Assembly: GCA_016716605.1 (NCBI GenBank)
Contig: JADJWA010000001.1
Coordinates: 2,277,001 to 2,341,000, forward strand
Direction: 5' to 3'
DNA from: Flavobacteriales bacterium
Lineage (GTDB): Bacteria > Bacteroidota > Bacteroidia > Flavobacteriales_F > PHOS-HE28
DNA: 64,000 bases
Part shown: positions 16,207 through 23,380 of the stretch, piece after piece
Position numbering within the stretch: position 1 is the first letter of the stretch
Layout of the letters: each line of letters begins with the position of its first letter
Translations under genes and position numbers: made by a program
Notes under the pieces: generated by a model
The model's input: only the letters and a program-made list of their open reading frames with translations
Databases searched by the model: none
What the model was told of the DNA's origin: nothing

Positions 16207-18368
16207 TTGATGGAATAGAGCACGGCCTTGTCCACAGTCACCGGGTACTTCGCGCGCAGTTCAGCGATCCACTCCTTCTCCAGGTTGTCTTGGTAGGCGG
16301 CGGTGATCACACCGCGCGCCTCGTCGATTGCTTTGGGCGTGGGCTGAAGGATGCGCTTCACGTCCACTACCATCATCTTTCCCTCGAATGCGATGTCCTT
16401 GCTGAGGCCGATCGTGCTCAGACCTGCCAGGTATGGTTTCTCCTCAACGGTGAAGGTCCCGCCATCAATGCTCAATGCGAGCGGGTTCGATTTGTTCACG
16501 ATGTCCATCAGGTCCTTGCCGCGCTTGCCACGCTTCAACTGGGCGCGCATCTGCTTGCTCACGGAGGCGTCGGCGCAGGCATACAGGTCGCATTCGAAGC
16601 GCGTTGGCCACATGAAGCGGTCGGCGTTGGCCTTGTGGAAGGCCTCGAGCCCGGTGCTGTCCTTCACGGCCTTGCCCCACACCTTCTGGTCAGTGAGCTC
16701 GAAGAGGAGGATCCCGTCGCGGTATTCCTTCATCAGCATTCGGAACTCCGGATATTTCTCCTCAAGCTTGCTGTCCTCATAAGCGAGGATCCGTTCATCG
16801 GCGATCTCGGAAACACGGGCGTTCATGTATGGTGCGATCGGCTGCACGCGTTCGCGGCGCTGGCGTGATTCGATCTGGTCGAGCAGTTCGCGCTGCGTCA
16901 TGGAGCCGCCTGCGAAGGAGAAGACCGGCTTGCTCAGCTTAGCGGCCTTCTTTCGGTCGTAAGCCCAGCCCTCCATCACCTCGCGCACCACAACGGTATC
17001 ATCCATGGTCTGGGTCATCTCTTCATATGGGCGACTCTTGGCGGCGAGCATGCGGCCGCCGCTGATGGCACCTGCCAGCTCTCGGCGATAGCGCACGGCC
17101 AGCTTGCCCTTGCCCTTCACGAAGGGGCCTTCGACGAATTGCTTGCGCAGGATGGTGTCGGTGGTTGCGGTGCCTTTCTTGAACACGTTGGAATCGACAA
17201 GGGCGATGGCCTTGTCAATGTTCTTCTGGTAGGTGGCGAACCCGTATTCCTTGCGCAGGCGCTCCATGAAGGCCTTCCGGGTGATCTCAGCGCGGCTGTC
17301 GCGGGCGATCTTGGTCTTCAGCTCGGCCTTAGCCTGGTCGAAGGAAGGCGGGGGGATGGCCTCGATGCAGCGGATGATGTGCCAGCCGAAGCGCGTTTTG
17401 ACGGGATTGCTGAGCTCGCCTGGCGTGCGGAGGGCGAAGGCGGCGTCCTCGAACTCCTCGATCATCTTGCCGGTGCCGAATTGCGCGAGCTCGCCGCCTT
17501 TTGTGCTGCTGCTCTCGTCTTCGCTGTACTTGAGCGCGGCCTCGTTGAAGTTAATCGCGTTTGAGCCGAGCTGCCGATGGATCTCGCGGATGCGCTGCTC
17601 CGCGTTGGCTTGTTTCTCCGGGCTGTCCTGGTCAGTGCTGCGCAGCATGATGTGGGCCACCTTCATCTGGCCGCGAGCGGGGCGCCGTCCCGTGACTTTC
17701 ACGATGTGGTAGCCGAAGCGCGTGCGCACGGGCTGGCTCACGGTCCCTTCGGGCGTATTGAAGGCGGCGTTCTCGAACGGATAGACCATCTGCAGCGCGC
17801 TGAACCAGCCCAGGTCGCCGCCGTTCTTCTGCGCACTGGGGTCCTCGCTGCCGCCCAAGCCCTTGGCCACCGCAGCGAAATCCTCGCCTCCGATGATGCG
17901 CTCGCGCAGGGCGGTGATGCGTTTCCAAGCGGCCAGTGAATCCTCAGGGCTCGCATCGGGTGCCGCTTGGATGAGGATGTGGCTGGCGCGCACTTCCTGT
18001 GTGCTGCGGTCGTATGCTTCGCGCATCAGGGCGTCGTTGAGCTCCCGGTCGATCAGGTAGGGGCGGGCCAATTGCTTGCGGTAGCCATCGAGCTCGTTGC
18101 GGAACTTGGTGATGGTGTCCATCCCGAGGGTCTCGGCCTCGCGCACTTTGAGCTTGTAGTTGATGAAGAGCTCCAGGTACTCATCCAAGGCCTCTTTGGT
18201 CACCGAGGCCTCCTTGTTGTTCTTCTTGTAGATGGCCTCGAATTCGGTGCGCGTCACGGGCTGGCCGTCAACCGTCATGAGGACGGGGTCGGTGCTGCCG
18301 TTCTGGGCGCGCGCGGCGGTGATGGACAGGGCGCAGCCTGCGGCCAACAAGAGCTTCGTCGTTGTCAT
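16203..18368 (-). CDS. Periplasmic peptidyl-prolyl isomerase with two parvulin domains
   Basis: A 721-residue exported folding factor. Residues 1-22 are a signal peptide (ending ARAQ). A SurA-like N-terminal helical region follows (VDGQPVTRTEFEAIY, LDEYLELFINYKLKV). The first parvulin domain is about residues 127-230 (RASHILIQA...GDLGWFSALQMVYPFE...FGYHIVKV) and the second about 235-340 (KVAHIMLRS...GGELAQFGTGKMIEEFE...FGWHIIRC). About 380 C-terminal residues hold no family I recognise. It is the first gene of a four-gene operon whose members all overlap by 4-20 bp (isomerase, lipoprotein, SurA-like, MoxR). A perfect -7 box lies 31 bp upstream. Confidence 0.9.
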   Translation of the reverse strand: MTTTKLLLAAGCALSITAARAQNGSTDPVLMTVDGQPVTRTEFEAIYKKNNKEASVTKEALDEYLELFINYKLKVREAETLGMDTITKFRNELDGYRKQLARPYLIDRELNDALMREAYDRSTQEVRASHILIQAAPDASPEDSLAAWKRITALRERIIGGEDFAAVAKGLGGSEDPSAQKNGGDLGWFSALQMVYPFENAAFNTPEGTVSQPVRTRFGYHIVKVTGRRPARGQMKVAHIMLRSTDQDSPEKQANAEQRIREIHRQLGSNAINFNEAALKYSEDESSSTKGGELAQFGTGKMIEEFEDAAFALRTPGELSNPVKTRFGWHIIRCIEAIPPPSFDQAKAELKTKIARDSRAEITRKAFMERLRKEYGFATYQKNIDKAIALVDSNVFKKGTATTDTILRKQFVEGPFVKGKGKLAVRYRRELAGAISGGRMLAAKSRPYEEMTQTMDDTVVVREVMEGWAYDRKKAAKLSKPVFSFAGGSMTQRELLDQIESRQRRERVQPIAPYMNARVSEIADERILAYEDSKLEEKYPEFRMLMKEYRDGILLFELTDQKVWGKAVKDSTGLEAFHKANADRFMWPTRFECDLYACADASVSKQMRAQLKRGKRGKDLMDIVNKSNPLALSIDGGTFTVEEKPYLAGLSTIGLSKDIAFEGKMMVVDVKRILQPTPKAIDEARGVITAAYQDNLEKEWIAELRAKYPVTVDKAVLYSIK

Positions 18369-18399
18369 TCTCTAGAACGTAAGGTCTTTGGAAGGGTGC

Positions 18400-18407
18400 C
18401 AAATGTA
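18400..18407 (-). promoter_or_regulatory. Bacteroidota -7 box of the isomerase-MoxR operon
   Basis: TACATTTG on the minus strand matches TAnnTTTG exactly and ends 31 bp before the ATG at 18368. I see no TTG at the usual -33 distance. It lies between the terminator of the regulator gene and the operon, as expected for an operon promoter. Confidence 0.5.
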
Positions 18408-18444
18408 ACCGTTCACTTTTGCCATGGGTCTCCTGCCTTCGCCG

Positions 18445-18498
18445 TTAAAAAACACCAAGCACCAACGCTTGCCTGGGCATGCCCAAAAGCGTTGGTGC
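18445..18498 (-). terminator. Intrinsic terminator of the XRE-S24 regulator gene
   Basis: GCACCAACGCTT (18459-18470) pairs perfectly with AAGCGTTGGTGC (18487-18498). Read on the minus strand, the stem is followed by TTGGTGTTTTTT, a good U-tract. The loop contains a 12-base palindrome, TGGGCATGCCCA (18474-18485), so the structure can fold as a doubly based-paired stem. It starts 20 bp after the regulator's stop codon. Confidence 0.85.
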
Positions 18499-18517
18499 GC
18501 GGGGCTTTCCGGGCTCT

Positions 18518-19345
18518 TCAGAAGGCCAGCCTGCCCTGCTGCTCCATGGCCAGGCGCAACTGGCCCACCTCCTTGCGCAGTTCAACCACGCTGCGGGCCA
18601 GTTCATCGCGGCTCATGTTGGGCTCGGGCAGTTCCGCGCTGATGAAGTGGGTGAATTTCCAGATCTCGAGCACGTTGGCCACTTGCACCTCGAAGGGCGC
18701 ATAGAGCGGATTGGTGCTGCACAGCAGCAAGGAGCCCTTCTCCTTCAGCTGGTTGTACACCACCTTGAAGACGATGCCGTCCTCCTTGGTGATCACGATG
18801 TAGGGCTGGCCGTCACGGATGCCCTGCCAGTTCTGCACGTACTCGCCGGTCACCCATGATCCATCGGCCACGGGCGGCATGCTGTCGCCGCTGATCTGGA
18901 AGGTGCGGTACTTGCGGTCCTTGGCCAGGAAGGGCATCTGGAAGGTGGGCAGGATGCTGATGTACTCGGGGTCGGCGTAGCCCAATGCATAGCCGGCCTT
19001 GGCTTTCTCGGGCACGAGCTCCACGTTCTCGCGGTCGTTCCTATCCACCGTGGTGGCCAGCACGCGCAGCCGCCGGCCGCTGAGGTCGATGTCGCCGCCA
19101 CGCTCCAGGATGCCCAGCTGACTCTCGCTCAGCTGGGTGAGGTCGTCGCGCAAGAGCTTGTCGATGCTGATCTTGTAGTACTCGCTCATGCGCACCAGCA
19201 GTTCGAAGGTGGGCTCGGCGCTGCCGTTCTCATAGCCGCTGTAGCTCGATCGCTTCACGTCGAGCGCGACCGCCACTTCCTCCTGCGATCGGCCGCGCCG
19301 GGTGCGCAGGAGCTTGATGTTGCTTCCGAAGACTGTGTTTGCCAT
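18518..19345 (-). CDS. XRE-family transcriptional regulator with S24 (LexA-like) peptidase domain
   Basis: A 275-residue DNA-binding regulator. Residues about 5-65 form an XRE helix-turn-helix (FGSNIKLLRTRRGRSQEEVA, VKRSSYSGYENGSAEPT). The C-terminal half is an S24/LexA-CI type domain: FQISGDSMPPVADGSWV supplies the catalytic Ser, and GIVFKVV supplies the likely general-base Lys. Such proteins repress their targets and some cleave themselves on a stress signal. The last about 35 residues form a helix (RDELARSVVELRKEVGQLRL) that could dimerise. I start at 19345 (MANTVFGSN) because the HTH follows directly; the open frame runs 24 codons further upstream. A possible -7 box (TATACTTG) lies about 120 bp upstream. 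No target operator is identified. Confidence 0.85.
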   Translation of the reverse strand: MANTVFGSNIKLLRTRRGRSQEEVAVALDVKRSSYSGYENGSAEPTFELLVRMSEYYKISIDKLLRDDLTQLSESQLGILERGGDIDLSGRRLRVLATTVDRNDRENVELVPEKAKAGYALGYADPEYISILPTFQMPFLAKDRKYRTFQISGDSMPPVADGSWVTGEYVQNWQGIRDGQPYIVITKEDGIVFKVVYNQLKEKGSLLLCSTNPLYAPFEVQVANVLEIWKFTHFISAELPEPNMSRDELARSVVELRKEVGQLRLAMEQQGRLAF

Positions 19346-19580
19346 GGTCCAGGAGGTTGTAGGTTGGTCTGAAGCAGGATGGGGGCTAGAGGGATATGCC
19401 GGGTTATCAAGCGGCACACAGCACCAATGCCAGGCTATCCGTCATGGTCTTGGCCGATTATCCGGCACAAGTATATGGCCTGTTTCCCGGAATCTTCGCG
19501 ACGGAATACCCGTCAAGTTATCAACCATGGCTGCGACCCGGCGCAGTCTTCTTCCCGAGCGATGCTCCAAACGGAGCAGC

Positions 19581-20444
19581 TCACAAAGCGCTCAAGGGGA
19601 ATGCCTCCTTCAGCCGAACGCCTTTCTCCGTGCGCTCCACGGTGCAGCACTGGTTCACGGGGTCGTGCTCGAAGAAGAGCACGATGCCCTCGTCGGCGGC
19701 CACTCCGAGGAAATCGGATTTCTCCTGCATGGTGAGCAGCGGGCGCGTATCGTAGGCCATCACCCACGGCAGCGGGATATGGTGGATGCTCGGCAATAGG
19801 TCGGCCATGTACGCGATGGTGCGGCCCTTGTGCCGGATGTGCGGGATCATCATCGCATCGGTGTGGCCATTCACCAGGAACACATCGAATGCAGGAAAGA
19901 CCTCTTTCAGGTAAACGTTCTCCTCTTCGCTGCGGCGCCCCACGGGCACGAACTCCAATTGACCGCTCTCTTGGATCGGCAGGATGTTCTCTTTGAGGAA
20001 GCTCGCCTTCTCGCGCGGATTGGGTCGCGTGGCCCAGCTCCAATGGTGCTCGTTGCTCCAGAAGCGCGCGTTTCGGAAGGCAGGCACGAGCCGGTCGCCA
20101 TCGCGCATGATGCTGCCGCCGCAATGATCGAAGTGCAAATGCGTGAGGAAGACATCGGTGACATCGTCGCGGCTGAAGCCCAGCTTGCGCAAGGAGCCTT
20201 CGAGAGTATCGTCGCCATGCAGGTCGTAGTGGCTGAAGAAGCGCGCATCCTGCTTGTCGCCGATGCCGTTGTCAATCAGCATCAGCCGGTCGCCATCCTC
20301 TACCAGCAGGCAGCGCATGGCCCAGGTGCAGAGGTTCTTCTCATCGGGCGGATGGTGCTTGCTCCAGAGGGTCTTGGGCACCACGCCGAACATGGCGCCG
20401 CCGTCGAGCTTGAAGTAGCCCGTGTCGATCGGGTGAAGGGTCAT
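19581..20444 (-). CDS. Metallo-beta-lactamase fold hydrolase
   Basis: A 287-residue cytoplasmic metallo-hydrolase. The metal-binding signature THLHFDHCGG is complete (HxHxDH), with further ligands in LVNGHTDAM (His) and AYMADLLPS (Asp). The N-terminal part (IDTGYFKLDGGAMFGVVPK) matches the quorum-quenching-lactonase/uncharacterised hydrolase branch of the superfamily; the substrate cannot be told from sequence. I start at 20444 (MTLHPIDTGYF) because homologues begin just before this strand. The stop lies 235 bp before the regulator gene on the same strand; that gap shows no gene. Confidence 0.85.
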   Translation of the reverse strand: MTLHPIDTGYFKLDGGAMFGVVPKTLWSKHHPPDEKNLCTWAMRCLLVEDGDRLMLIDNGIGDKQDARFFSHYDLHGDDTLEGSLRKLGFSRDDVTDVFLTHLHFDHCGGSIMRDGDRLVPAFRNARFWSNEHHWSWATRPNPREKASFLKENILPIQESGQLEFVPVGRRSEEENVYLKEVFPAFDVFLVNGHTDAMMIPHIRHKGRTIAYMADLLPSIHHIPLPWVMAYDTRPLLTMQEKSDFLGVAADEGIVLFFEHDPVNQCCTVERTEKGVRLKEAFPLSAL

Positions 20445-20467
20445 AGGGGCGAAGATCGCTCGACTGG

Positions 20468-20734
20468 ATGGAGGATGCACCTTCGCCAGCCATGGCCAAG
20501 ACCGTAGCGCGCTGCCTCCCTGTGATGCTCATCGAGGTAAACGAAACCGCCCTGAAGCGCATCGAACTCAGGGTGAAGAGCGGTGGCCATGATGTGCCCA
20601 AGTCCGGTGTGCGGCGGCGCTTCAAGCGTGGTTGTGCAAACCTTGAAGCGCGTGACAAGGAAGTAGCTGATTATTGGGCTGTCTATGACAATACATCAGG
20701 TCCCGCCAAACTGATTCTGCAGAAGCATGAGTAA
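20468..20734 (+). pseudogene. 5'-truncated zeta-toxin-like kinase remnant
   Basis: The open frame from about codon 20 on reads LPVMLIEVNETALKRIELRV, then KSGGHDVPKSGVRRRFKRG and ADYWAVYDNTSGPAKLI. This is the C-terminal third of zeta-toxin/UDP-GlcNAc-kinase-type P-loop proteins, whose signature is RV..GGH.VP...I.RR and D.W..YDNS...LI. The N-terminal two-thirds, with the P-loop and catalytic Asp, is missing: upstream on the plus strand lies the divergent metallo-hydrolase gene. It is therefore most likely a decayed remnant with no kinase activity. The first 17 or so codons are not homologous and may not be translated. Its 3' end overlaps the small ORF at 20727. Confidence 0.65.
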
Positions 20735-20885
20735 GGCCGCGAAATCGAAGGCACAGGAAGCGTTCACCGAAATGGTCAGCCGCGCCTTTCGACGCGCAGC
20801 GAAAGCCGCGCGGATGGAAGCGAAGGCCAAGGGCACTGCCATCGCGGTGATGAAGGACGGCAAGGTGGTGCTGGTGAAGCCTTAG
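20727..20885 (+). CDS. Small basic protein downstream of the zeta-toxin remnant
   Basis: A 52-residue frame: MSKAAKSKAQEAFTEMVSRA to begin, then a Lys/Arg/Ala-rich helix and a short beta hairpin ending AVMKDGKVVLVKP. It overlaps the zeta remnant by 8 bp, in the way that toxin-associated small proteins are coupled in Bacteroidota. Similar short proteins ending in a DGK-type hairpin often accompany this kinase family. A role as cognate antitoxin is an inference, and with the toxin truncated it may be an orphan. It converges with the minus-strand membrane-protein gene, overlapping it by 4 bp. Confidence 0.55.
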   Translation: MSKAAKSKAQEAFTEMVSRAFRRAAKAARMEAKAKGTAIAVMKDGKVVLVKP

Positions 20886-21334
20886 GACATAGGGGCGGCT
20901 TCATCCATTCGATCCAATCCAAGGAAGCGCTCGGCCTCGCGCACGAAATGCTTGCGCTCAAGTCGCAAGTAGAAACGGACCAGCCCGAGAAGGGTGAGTA
21001 TCGCTGCGCAGGCGATGATGCGCATGGGCCACGTGGCCGCTTCGCCGTTGATGCGCAGGGTGTGTGCGAACAAGGCCATGGCCGCGAACAGCACAAGTGT
21101 CACGGTCACGAACCATTCCCCGAAAGCAGGTGTGAAGCGCCCGATGAACCATGGCCCATCAGCGCTCTGTTTCAGGTTGAGCGATGCCTGAAGGCCAATG
21201 ACCGTTACCCGGGATCCACGCGAATAAGCGCCTTGCATGCCGAAACGGAGCATCAATCGGCTAGGGGCGTAGGCATCCGCCTTGGCCTTCATTTCCGCCC
21301 ATGTGAGCGTCGAGGCGTAGCGGATCCTTCGCAT
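20882..21334 (-). CDS. Small membrane protein, function unknown
   Basis: A 150-residue protein with an amphipathic N-terminal half (TWAEMKAKADAYAPSRLMLR, GMQGAYSRGSRVTVIGLQAS) and two membrane segments (about residues 75-92, WFVTVTLVLFAAMALFA, and 103-120, MRIIACAAILTLLGLVRFYL). I recognise no family. I choose the start at 21334 (MRRIRYAST) instead of the longer 21382 frame, because the perfect -7 box at 21358-21365 lies between the two, so a transcript from it cannot include the longer start. It is divergent from mpl. Confidence 0.55.
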   Translation of the reverse strand: MRRIRYASTLTWAEMKAKADAYAPSRLMLRFGMQGAYSRGSRVTVIGLQASLNLKQSADGPWFIGRFTPAFGEWFVTVTLVLFAAMALFAHTLRINGEAATWPMRIIACAAILTLLGLVRFYLRLERKHFVREAERFLGLDRMDEAAPMS

Positions 21335-21357
21335 TGCTGACAAGCGCGCGTTCACTT

Positions 21358-21365
21358 CAAACGTA
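21358..21365 (-). promoter_or_regulatory. -7 box that fixes the start of the 20882-21334 gene
   Basis: TACGTTTG on the minus strand is a perfect TAnnTTTG match, 23 bp before the ATG at 21334. A TTG is present 14 bp upstream of it, shorter than the usual spacing of about 19. Confidence 0.5.
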
Positions 21366-21444
21366 CAGATGATCGCCGACAACGGTCCAGTGGGCGCAGC
21401 TTCGCGGCGAGGTCAGCAGCACTTGTCCGACTGGCCCTTGTGAA

Positions 21445-22815
21445 ATGCCCTCCCCCCAACGCCTCCACTTCATCGCCATCGGCGGCAGCGCCATGCACAA
21501 TCTGGCCATCGCGCTGCATCGCCAGGGCTTCGATGTGACCGGCAGCGACGATGAGATCTTCGAGCCCAGCCGCAGCCGATTGGATCGCCTTGGCCTCTTG
21601 CCCGATCGGCTCGGCTGGCATCAGGAGGACATCACCAAGGAGATTGACGACGTGATCCTCGGCATGCACGCCCGCATCGACAATCCTGAACTGAAGCGAG
21701 CCCAGGAACTGGGCATCCCCGTTTATAGCTACCCCTCATACTTCTACGAGCGCACCAAGAGCAAGACCCGTGTGGTGATCGGCGGAAGCCACGGCAAGAC
21801 CACTATCACCAGCATGATCGTGCATGTGCTGCGCCACGCTCAAGTGGAGTTCGACTACCTCGTGGGCGCACAGCTCGATGGCTTCGATTGCATGGTGAAG
21901 CTCAGCGATACGAGCAAGGTGGCCATCATCGAGGGCGATGAGTACCTCGCGTCGGCCTTGGAGCCGGTGCCCAAGTTCCATCTGTATCGGCCGGACATCG
22001 CTTTGATCAGCGGCATCGCGTGGGACCATGTGAACGTTTTCAAGACCTTCGAGAGCTACGTGGACCAATTCCGCAAGTTCATCGCGTGCATCGAGCCCGG
22101 TGGCAAGCTGGTGTATTGCGCGGAGGACCATGATGTGGAATCCCTGGCCGAAGAGGAGGCGGTGGGTGCCACGCGCATTCCCTATGGAATCCCCAAGCAT
22201 CGCATCGTCGATGGTGTCACCATTCTCGAGACCGCGCATGGCGATGTCCCGCTGCAGGTCTTCGGCAAGCACAATCTGCAGAACCTCGAGGGTGCGCGCC
22301 ATGTGTGCCATCTGCTCGGCATCGGCGAAAAGGAGTTCCATGCGGCGATCGGCACCTTCCACGGAGCGGCAAAGCGGCTGGAGAAGCTGGCTGAGTCCCC
22401 GGGCCGCATCGTCTTCAAGGATTTCGCGCATTCACCGAGCAAGTTGAAAGCCACCTTGGAAGCCGTGCGCGAGCAATTCCCGCAACGCCGCCTTGTGGCT
22501 TGCATGGAGCTGCACACCTACAGCAGCCTCAACGAGGGCTTCATCGACCAGTACGCCGGATGCATGGACGCCGCCGACAGCGCCATCGTGTTCTACGACC
22601 CGCATGCGGTGGAGCTCAAGCGCCTGCCGCCGATCCCTGTGGAGCGCGTGAAGCGTGCCTTCGCACGCGAGGACCTCATCGTGCTCAACGACCCCATTGC
22701 CGTGATGGGCGAGGTGCGCAAGGGCATCGGAGGGGACAGCGTGCTCTTGATGATGAGCAGCGGCAATTTCGGAGGATTGGACCTGCAGGCGCTCAGCGAG
22801 GCCTTCACCGCATAG
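21445..22815 (+). CDS. mpl: UDP-N-acetylmuramate:L-alanyl-gamma-D-glutamyl-meso-diaminopimelate ligase
   Basis: A 456-residue cytoplasmic Mur-type ligase of peptidoglycan recycling. It rejoins the tripeptide released from old wall to UDP-MurNAc. The Rossmann N-domain begins FIAIGGSAMHNLAIAL, which is the Mpl form of the Mur motif. The ATP P-loop is GGSHGKTT (residues 113-120). The central region has IIEGDEY, ISGIAWDHVNVF and VDQF, and the C-terminal domain carries the Mpl/Mur pattern FKDFAHSPSKLKATL. Length fits the family. The gene converges with the next one and overlaps its 3' end by 11 bp. Confidence 0.93.
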   Translation: MPSPQRLHFIAIGGSAMHNLAIALHRQGFDVTGSDDEIFEPSRSRLDRLGLLPDRLGWHQEDITKEIDDVILGMHARIDNPELKRAQELGIPVYSYPSYFYERTKSKTRVVIGGSHGKTTITSMIVHVLRHAQVEFDYLVGAQLDGFDCMVKLSDTSKVAIIEGDEYLASALEPVPKFHLYRPDIALISGIAWDHVNVFKTFESYVDQFRKFIACIEPGGKLVYCAEDHDVESLAEEEAVGATRIPYGIPKHRIVDGVTILETAHGDVPLQVFGKHNLQNLEGARHVCHLLGIGEKEFHAAIGTFHGAAKRLEKLAESPGRIVFKDFAHSPSKLKATLEAVREQFPQRRLVACMELHTYSSLNEGFIDQYAGCMDAADSAIVFYDPHAVELKRLPPIPVERVKRAFAREDLIVLNDPIAVMGEVRKGIGGDSVLLMMSSGNFGGLDLQALSEAFTA

Positions 22816-23326
22816 CGCGGCGCAGGATCTTGTGGTGGATGGCACCGATGATGAGCGCGTCCGCGACCCCTGCCGCCAGGAGCGCGAAGAAGCTCATGCT
22901 CGCGTAGTTGAATGGAGTGAAGAAGCGCGTGATCATAGGGCGCACCCGAAGCTCCTCCTGTCCTTCTTCAACAGCACTGAACACGAGCTGCTCCACCCGC
23001 CGCTCGAAGGCGTCCATCTCGATGGCATGGTAGTACCACCAGAGGAAGAGCAGCATGATCAGCGCGTAGATCGCAGCGCCCTTGAATCCCTCGCGCACCA
23101 GATGCGGGAATCCGGCGTCTTCCTTCGCCTTGCGCAGGAAGCGCAGTTGATTGAAGAAGACCACGGTCACGATCGCCAGGAAATGCACCAGCATGAAATC
23201 GGCACCCTGTGGCGCGGCATCAATGGCATGCAGGATCAATCGCAACGCGATGACGACGAACGCTGTGAGAACAGCCAAGACCATCGGATCATTCAATCGT
23301 TCAAACCGGAATTCCCGGATTTCCAT
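22805..23326 (-). CDS. DUF4199-like membrane protein
   Basis: A 173-residue membrane protein with about four segments: residues 16-33 (VLAVLTAFVVIALRLILH), 42-60 (FMLVHFLAIVTVVFFNQL), 83-99 (GAAIYALIMLLFLWWYY) and 143-160 (SMSFFALLAAGVADALI). This layout, with a charged loop before the last segment, resembles the DUF4199 family of Bacteroidota; no biochemical role is known for it. It ends inside the 3' end of mpl on the opposite strand and lies 54 bp downstream of rho. Confidence 0.6.
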   Translation of the reverse strand: MEIREFRFERLNDPMVLAVLTAFVVIALRLILHAIDAAPQGADFMLVHFLAIVTVVFFNQLRFLRKAKEDAGFPHLVREGFKGAAIYALIMLLFLWWYYHAIEMDAFERRVEQLVFSAVEEGQEELRVRPMITRFFTPFNYASMSFFALLAAGVADALIIGAIHHKILRRAMR

Positions 23327-23380
23327 GGTCGACCCTGAGGTCGGTGCTACAGCGGCTTCGCACGCAATCCGTCACCACCC

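Noticed and set aside
18459..18498. Palindrome considered as an operator for the adjacent S24 regulator
   Set aside because: A perfect 12-bp stem followed by a U-tract after the gene's stop fits a terminator; it lies at the 3' end and not in the regulator's promoter.
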